Assembly (NCBI RefSeq): GCF_009017495.1
Contig: NZ_CP044990.1
Location: forward strand, 1,383,001-1,447,000
Direction of reading: 5' to 3'
Length of the DNA stretch: 64,000 bases
Origin: Deinococcus sp. AJ005
GTDB lineage: Bacteria > Deinococcota > Deinococci > Deinococcales > Deinococcaceae
Of the stretch, positions 59,737-64,000 are shown piece after piece. The notes below the pieces were generated by a model. The model searched no databases and was not told the origin of the DNA. It saw only the letters and a list, made by a program, of their open reading frames with translations. Position 1 is the stretch's first letter. Each line of letters begins with the position of its first letter. The translations under genes were made by a program, and so were the position numbers.

Positions 59737-60731
59737 GGCTTCATGCCTTCCACTGCGCGGGTGTACTTGATCAGTTGCAGCAGGGCCGCCGCGTCGTAGG
59801 GGTCCGCGGCCTTGTAGGGGCCGACAAACACGCTGGGCGTGCCGTTCAGGCCCAGTCGCCGGGCTTCAGCCAGTCCGGCGTCCACCGCCGCCTTGCCGCC
59901 GCGCGTGGACAGGCAGGTTTTGAAGGTGTCGGCCTTCAGCCGCGTGTCTGCGGCCAGGGCGATGAAGACCGGGGCCGGATCTTTCCCTGCCAGCCACGAC
60001 TGATCGCGGAACAGAGCGTCCTTGTAGGCCCAGAATTTGCCCTGCTGGGCCGCACACTCGCTGGCCTCGGCGGCGGGGCGGGCGAATGGATGGATGGATT
60101 CGAGGGGAAACTGATGGAATTCCACGCGCACATCGTCGGGTAGGGCACGCAGCAGGGCGGGCAGGGTCTGGCTCTCGAACTGGCGGCAGTAAGGACACTG
60201 GAAATCGCTGTAGACGCGCAGCACCACGTCACTCTTTCCAGCCTTCCGGGCAGGCAGGGCGTTGGTGGTGGGCGCGAACGTTCCGGCAGCCACACGGTCC
60301 AGACTCAGGTTCACAGTCAATAGTTTGCCCTCGGTTTTCAGGCCGATGGTGAAGGGGTCTGCGCCGATGGTCAGGCCCGCTGGCAATTGCCCCACCACGG
60401 CATCCCGCTTCAAAAATTCCAGCATCGGCCCAGCCAGCCCGCTGCCGAAGCCGCTCAGCACCCCCGTCAGTTCTGCTGCCCGCGCTGCCGCCCCATCCGA
60501 ATTCGCCACGATGATCTTCGCGGCGCTCAGGTAGCCACCTTTGCTTTGAAGCACCGCGCTGGAGCCGTCTGCAAAGGTCAGCACGCCCGACGCACCCTGC
60601 TTTGCAGTCGCCAGGGCCGGACTTTTCAGAAACGGGGCGAGAGGCTGGCCCACCTGCGCTCCGGCGCTGCCCAGAATGCCTCCCAGCAATAGCGAGGCCA
60701 GCAACGTTGAAGACTTGATTTGAACGGTCAT
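59733..60731 (-). CDS. Exported DsbA-like thiol oxidoreductase
   Basis: 332 residues. Signal peptide (LLASLLLGGILGSAGA) then an approximately 130-residue N-terminal domain of unknown fold, followed by a thioredoxin/DsbA domain with the redox motif CPYC (SDFQCPYCRQF) and NGTPSVFVG (cis-Pro). It should act on disulfides in the envelope. TACCAT six bases before the ATG fixes the start. The downstream gene is AlaX-like, an odd pairing. Confidence 0.85.
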   Translation of the reverse strand: MTVQIKSSTLLASLLLGGILGSAGAQVGQPLAPFLKSPALATAKQGASGVLTFADGSSAVLQSKGGYLSAAKIIVANSDGAAARAAELTGVLSGFGSGLAGPMLEFLKRDAVVGQLPAGLTIGADPFTIGLKTEGKLLTVNLSLDRVAAGTFAPTTNALPARKAGKSDVVLRVYSDFQCPYCRQFESQTLPALLRALPDDVRVEFHQFPLESIHPFARPAAEASECAAQQGKFWAYKDALFRDQSWLAGKDPAPVFIALAADTRLKADTFKTCLSTRGGKAAVDAGLAEARRLGLNGTPSVFVGPYKAADPYDAAALLQLIKYTRAVEGMKP

Positions 60732-60737
60732 GCCGAC

Positions 60738-60743
60738 ATGGTA
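60738..60743 (-). promoter_or_regulatory. leaderless -10 (TACCAT)
   Basis: On the minus strand TACCAT-GTCGGC-ATG, start at 60731. Confidence 0.55.
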
Positions 60744-60790
60744 GGGGACACAGGCGGAAGACATTCAGTCCAGGCGGATCAAGCGCTCGT

Positions 60791-62584
60791 TCAGGCGGGC
60801 GACAGGGTCAGCCACGCTTCGGGATTCAGCGGCTGTGACGCCACCACGCGGTTGCGGCCCTGGCGTTTGGCGCTGTACAGGGCCTCGTCGGCAGCGCGGA
60901 CCAGCGCGCCAGGGGTGGACAGCGGTGCAACGTACCCGGCCACGCCCAGCGACACCGTAAGCTGCCCCAGCGAGATGCCCGCATGGGTCAGGGTCCAGCC
61001 CGCGATCTCGGCGCGCAGGCGTTCGGCCAGGGCGGTGGCCGCCGCCAGATCGTAACCGGGCAGCAGCAGCGAGAATTCCTCGCCGCCGGGCCGGGCCGGG
61101 GTGCTGCCGGGGGGGGCCAGATCACGCAGCAGGGCGCTCAGGCGCACCAGGGCAGCGTCCCCGGCGTCGTGACCAAAGGTGTCATTCAGGCGCTTGAAAT
61201 GATCCACGTCCAGCGCGATCAACGACAAGGGCTGACCGCTGGCGGTGGCGTGGGCGGTCTGGGTGTCTAGCTCGTCTTCCAGGCGGCGGCGGTTGAACAG
61301 GCCAGTCAGCGGATCGCGGATGGTCTGCTGAAGCAGGCGGTCTTGCAACCTCAGCCCTGCCAGTGCCAGCGACACCTGCCGCACGATGCCGGGCAACAGG
61401 GCGAGCAGATCGGCGGGCAACTCCGCGCCCTCTGTCCCCGGACGCAGCCGCATGATGCCTAGCGTCTCACCGTGCGAGAACAGCGGCATGCAGGTATAGG
61501 TGCCCCCTGGGCCGCCCAGGCAGGCCGGGGCCAGCCGGTCTGCCCCAGGCGTCACGGCCTCGCCCCGGCGCAGCGCCCAGCAGCCGTCCGGCGGGGTGGC
61601 TGCTCCTGTCTCGCCGCCCCAGACTGCCAGCGGCAGAAGCAGATTGCGCGAGGCGTTGTGCTGGAGCAGCGTGCCACGCGTGCCAGGGAGCAGTTCTGGC
61701 AGGGCGCATTCCAGAATCCGCGCGCCTTCTTCCAGACTGCGGGCGGCCTGCATCCAGTCTCCAAATTCGCCCAGGCGGCGCATCCACTCGTTGCGGGCGG
61801 CCAGGGTCTCGGCGTGGGTCCGGGCCAGCCCCTGCGCCAGTTCCAGCCCCCCACTCATATGGTTGAAAGCCCCCGACAGCGTCTGGATCTCGGTGGGGCC
61901 ACGCGTTTCCACCCGCACCCCGGTCTCGCCGTCAGTCAGGCGCTGGGCGGCGGTGGTGAAACGGCCAAAACTGCCAGAGATTCTCTGCGCGCTGACCAGC
62001 GTGGCGATGATGCTGGCCAGTAGCGCAACGCCCGCCACCCCGTACAGCGTCAGCCGCAGCCGCCGCAACTGCGCCGAGGCCGCCGTGTCTAAGGCCACGA
62101 GCTGCTCGGTCTGCCCTGAGCGGTAGGTTTGGACCTCAGCGCGGATCGCGTCCAGAATCTTCTTGCCTGCCCCCGTCCTGACCAGGGCGCCCGCCTCGGC
62201 CTCGCTGCGCTGGCGGGCGGCGATCTCAGGCAGGGCCACCTCGGTCTGCCAGCGGTCAATCAGGGTACGGACGCGGCCCAGGTGCTGGCTCCCGCCGCCT
62301 GCCCGGTTCAGTGCGGCCAGTTCGGTGGGCAAGGCGGCGCGGGCGGCCTCATAGGGTGCCAGAAACTCTGGCTGCCCGGCGATGATATAGCCCCGCAAAC
62401 CCGTTTCCAGATCCACCACATGCTGCATGACCTGACCGATATCCATCAGGCTGGCGCGGGTCTGGGCCGCCTGTTCAGTGGCCTGCACGCGGGCGTCCAG
62501 TGTCCCCGAGAGCAGCACGAAGGCGGCCACCAGCAAGATCCAGAAAGGAAGCTGGGACAGCAGAAGCAGGCGGCGCAGGGTCAT
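60791..62584 (-). CDS. CHASE3-HAMP-GAF-GGDEF diguanylate cyclase
   Basis: 597 residues. Transmembrane helix 1 (residues 1-25), CHASE3 sensor in the periplasm with VVDLETGLRGYIIAGQPEFL, second TM at about 180-200, HAMP, GAF-like region, then GGDEF domain with PGGEEFSLLLPG active motif at about 520. No RxxD product-inhibition site is found five residues upstream, so feedback inhibition may be absent. TAAAGT precedes the start by ten bases. It makes c-di-GMP; the target is unknown. Confidence 0.88.
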   Translation of the reverse strand: MTLRRLLLLSQLPFWILLVAAFVLLSGTLDARVQATEQAAQTRASLMDIGQVMQHVVDLETGLRGYIIAGQPEFLAPYEAARAALPTELAALNRAGGGSQHLGRVRTLIDRWQTEVALPEIAARQRSEAEAGALVRTGAGKKILDAIRAEVQTYRSGQTEQLVALDTAASAQLRRLRLTLYGVAGVALLASIIATLVSAQRISGSFGRFTTAAQRLTDGETGVRVETRGPTEIQTLSGAFNHMSGGLELAQGLARTHAETLAARNEWMRRLGEFGDWMQAARSLEEGARILECALPELLPGTRGTLLQHNASRNLLLPLAVWGGETGAATPPDGCWALRRGEAVTPGADRLAPACLGGPGGTYTCMPLFSHGETLGIMRLRPGTEGAELPADLLALLPGIVRQVSLALAGLRLQDRLLQQTIRDPLTGLFNRRRLEDELDTQTAHATASGQPLSLIALDVDHFKRLNDTFGHDAGDAALVRLSALLRDLAPPGSTPARPGGEEFSLLLPGYDLAAATALAERLRAEIAGWTLTHAGISLGQLTVSLGVAGYVAPLSTPGALVRAADEALYSAKRQGRNRVVASQPLNPEAWLTLSPA

Positions 62585-62646
62585 TCTGCCGCCCACTTTA
62601 AAAAGGTGGAACGTGCGGTGTTCTTACAGCCTCAGAAGATTGAGAC

Positions 62647-63447
62647 TCAGCGCACGCAGCCGTCTGCCAGACTCTTTGCCAGCGCTGGCACATCATGGCC
62701 CTCGCGCACCGCGTTGATGAAGGCGCTGCCCACCACCACGCCGTCAGCCAGATTCGCGACCTGATGCGCGGTCTGCGCGTCCTTGACGCCGAAGCCCACG
62801 GCAATCGGGACATCGGTGTGCTGGCGGGCCAGTTCCAGCATGGCGGGAACCTCGCCCAGCGCCGTGCCTTCTCGCGCTCCAGTCACTCCGGTCACGCTGA
62901 CGGCGTACAGAAAGCCGGTGCAGGCTTCGGCCACCAGCTTGATGCGCTCCGGCGTGCTGGTGGGCGCGATCAGAAAGGTGACGGCAATGCCGTGTTCGGC
63001 GGCCAGATCAGCGATTTCCAGGTCCTGGTCCGGGGGCAGGTCCGGGAGGATTAACCCGTCCACCCCAGCCTCCTGTGCCAGCTCCATGAATTTGCGTGGG
63101 CCGACGGCATAGATGGGGTTCACGTAGGTCATGATCACGATGGGCTTGTCGTGCCGGGTCCGCAGCTCTTTGACCAGTTCGATGGTGCGGCGCGTGCTGG
63201 TGCCGTCTGCCAGCGCCTGTTCACTGGCCCGCTGGATGGTGGGGCCGTCGCCCAGCGGATCGCTGTAGGGCAGCCCCACTTCCAGCAGATCGGCGCGGGC
63301 CAGCAGATCGTCGGCCAGCGCGGGAAAGGCGGCGGCACTGGGATACCCGGCGGTCATGAAGGGAATGAAGGCGGCGCGGCCCTCTGACTTCGCTTTCTCG
63401 AAGGCGGCACGGATGCGGGCCACACCCTTAGACTGAACAGCGGTCAT
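62647..63447 (-). CDS. trpA: Tryptophan synthase alpha chain
   Basis: 266 residues, TIM barrel, cleaves indole-3-glycerol phosphate. Block [19 protein letters not shown] holds the catalytic Glu and Asp, followed by [16 protein letters not shown] and LPDLPPDQD. Its start overlaps the trpB stop by 4 bases. Confidence 0.95.
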   Translation of the reverse strand: MTAVQSKGVARIRAAFEKAKSEGRAAFIPFMTAGYPSAAAFPALADDLLARADLLEVGLPYSDPLGDGPTIQRASEQALADGTSTRRTIELVKELRTRHDKPIVIMTYVNPIYAVGPRKFMELAQEAGVDGLILPDLPPDQDLEIADLAAEHGIAVTFLIAPTSTPERIKLVAEACTGFLYAVSVTGVTGAREGTALGEVPAMLELARQHTDVPIAVGFGVKDAQTAHQVANLADGVVVGSAFINAVREGHDVPALAKSLADGCVR

Positions 63448-64000
63448 GCCAGAACCTCCTGACGCTCAGTATTCTTGGGCAGGTCCTCCGCTTTCGCCAG
63501 CAGACGCATCACCTCGGCCACATCCTTGTCGCCGCGCCCGGACAGGTTGATCACGATGATCTGATCCGGGGACATGGTGGGGGCCAACTGGACGGCATGA
63601 TAGATGGCGTGCGCGCTTTCCAATGCAGGAATGATGCCTTCCAGACGGGTGAGCAGTTGCAAGCCTTCCATCGCCTGCGCGTCGGTCACGGGCACGTACT
63701 CGGCCACGCCCGTCTCGCTGTACAGGCAGTGTTCGGGGCCAATGCCAGGGTAATCCAGGCCCGCGCTGATGCTGTGCGGCGGGGTGATCTGGCCCTCGTG
63801 GTCATGCAGCAGGTACATCATCGCGCCGTGCAGTACGCCGACCCGGCCCCCGGCCACGGAGGCGGCGTGGCGGCCCGTCTCCACACCCTCGCCCGCCGCC
63901 TCGGTGCCGATCAGGCGCGGGCGCTGGTCTTCGGGCAGATACGCATATGGCGCGAAGATGCCGATGGCGTTGCTGCCGCCACCCACGCAGGCGATGATGA
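63444..64000 (-). CDS. trpB: Tryptophan synthase beta chain, 5' end outside window
   Basis: C-terminal 185 residues of a protein of about 400. GGGSNAIG is the PLP phosphate-binding loop, and [18 protein letters not shown] and [13 protein letters not shown] are beta-chain hallmarks. Combines indole with serine. The N-terminus and PLP lysine lie beyond base 64000. Confidence 0.93.
   Translation of the reverse strand, partial: IIACVGGGSNAIGIFAPYAYLPEDQRPRLIGTEAAGEGVETGRHAASVAGGRVGVLHGAMMYLLHDHEGQITPPHSISAGLDYPGIGPEHCLYSETGVAEYVPVTDAQAMEGLQLLTRLEGIIPALESAHAIYHAVQLAPTMSPDQIIVINLSGRGDKDVAEVMRLLAKAEDLPKNTERQEVLA

Overview
The window looks like a chromosome segment of a Deinococcus-type bacterium, with high-GC DNA, densely packed genes and mostly housekeeping content. 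The evidence for the assignment is as follows. (i) At least 15 genes carry a TANNNT -10 hexamer exactly six bases before the start codon and no Shine-Dalgarno, the leaderless layout known from Deinococcus. (ii) There is a UbiA prenyltransferase/phytoene-desaturase-like pair suited to carotenoid chemistry. (iii) Many small secreted or lipobox proteins have no wide family. The species cannot be named from sequence reading alone. No rRNA, tRNA, CRISPR array, prophage or complete insertion sequence was seen.

Layout. 1-4515: end of an SH3-domain secreted protein, purB, a lipoprotein, then the tight run YvlD-like membrane protein / panC / pilT. 4749-8240: a stand-alone MalK/UgpC-type sugar-transport ATPase, then a regulator/ATPase/permease export operon on the minus strand. 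8300-14151: typA behind a structured leader, a membrane protein, an SPFH-domain protein, a MITE-like element, a LolA-like carrier protein and a repeat-rich secreted protein. 14228-16966: LEA2-type lipoprotein, then amidase / lipoprotein / DinB-like. 17453-21570: a compact four-gene operon (NAD-dependent reductase, metallo-beta-lactamase-fold hydrolase, adenylate-forming enzyme, KAS III-like thiolase) resembling olefin/beta-lactone lipid pathways with one component replaced; this is the best candidate for an uncharacterised pathway. 21710-26451: OsmC, a serine lipase, DUF808, and the carotenoid-type pair. 26497-29796: proline catabolism operon (GntR regulator, proline dehydrogenase, P5C dehydrogenase) with an 18-bp perfect palindrome over its promoter. 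29859-36671: MgtC-like protein, msrA, a second repeat copy, dnaX with a long leader stem, a doubly frameshifted phosphatase, malic enzyme, thioesterase. 36726-41227: BrkB family protein, secreted protein, Na+/H+ antiporter, hisA. 41609-50462: glycosyltransferase, DUF4127, two tandem paralogous membrane proteins, a second P5C-dehydrogenase-like enzyme, cold-shock protein, gamma carbonic anhydrase, a hypothetical protein, SDR. 50774-64000: recG, kinase-fold protein, GAF-HD signalling protein, rsmB, secreted protein, deoD, AlaX-like/DsbA-like pair, CHASE3-HAMP-GGDEF protein, trpA and the 3' part of trpB.

Genes work together mainly in short operons with 4-base ATGA/GTGA overlaps, alternating with single genes carrying leaderless promoters. 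Convergent pairs are separated by bidirectional hairpin terminators or overlap by a few bases. Two genes start inside likely operators (the GntR and MarR/GbsR-type regulators), which implies autoregulation of the proline and ABC-export operons.
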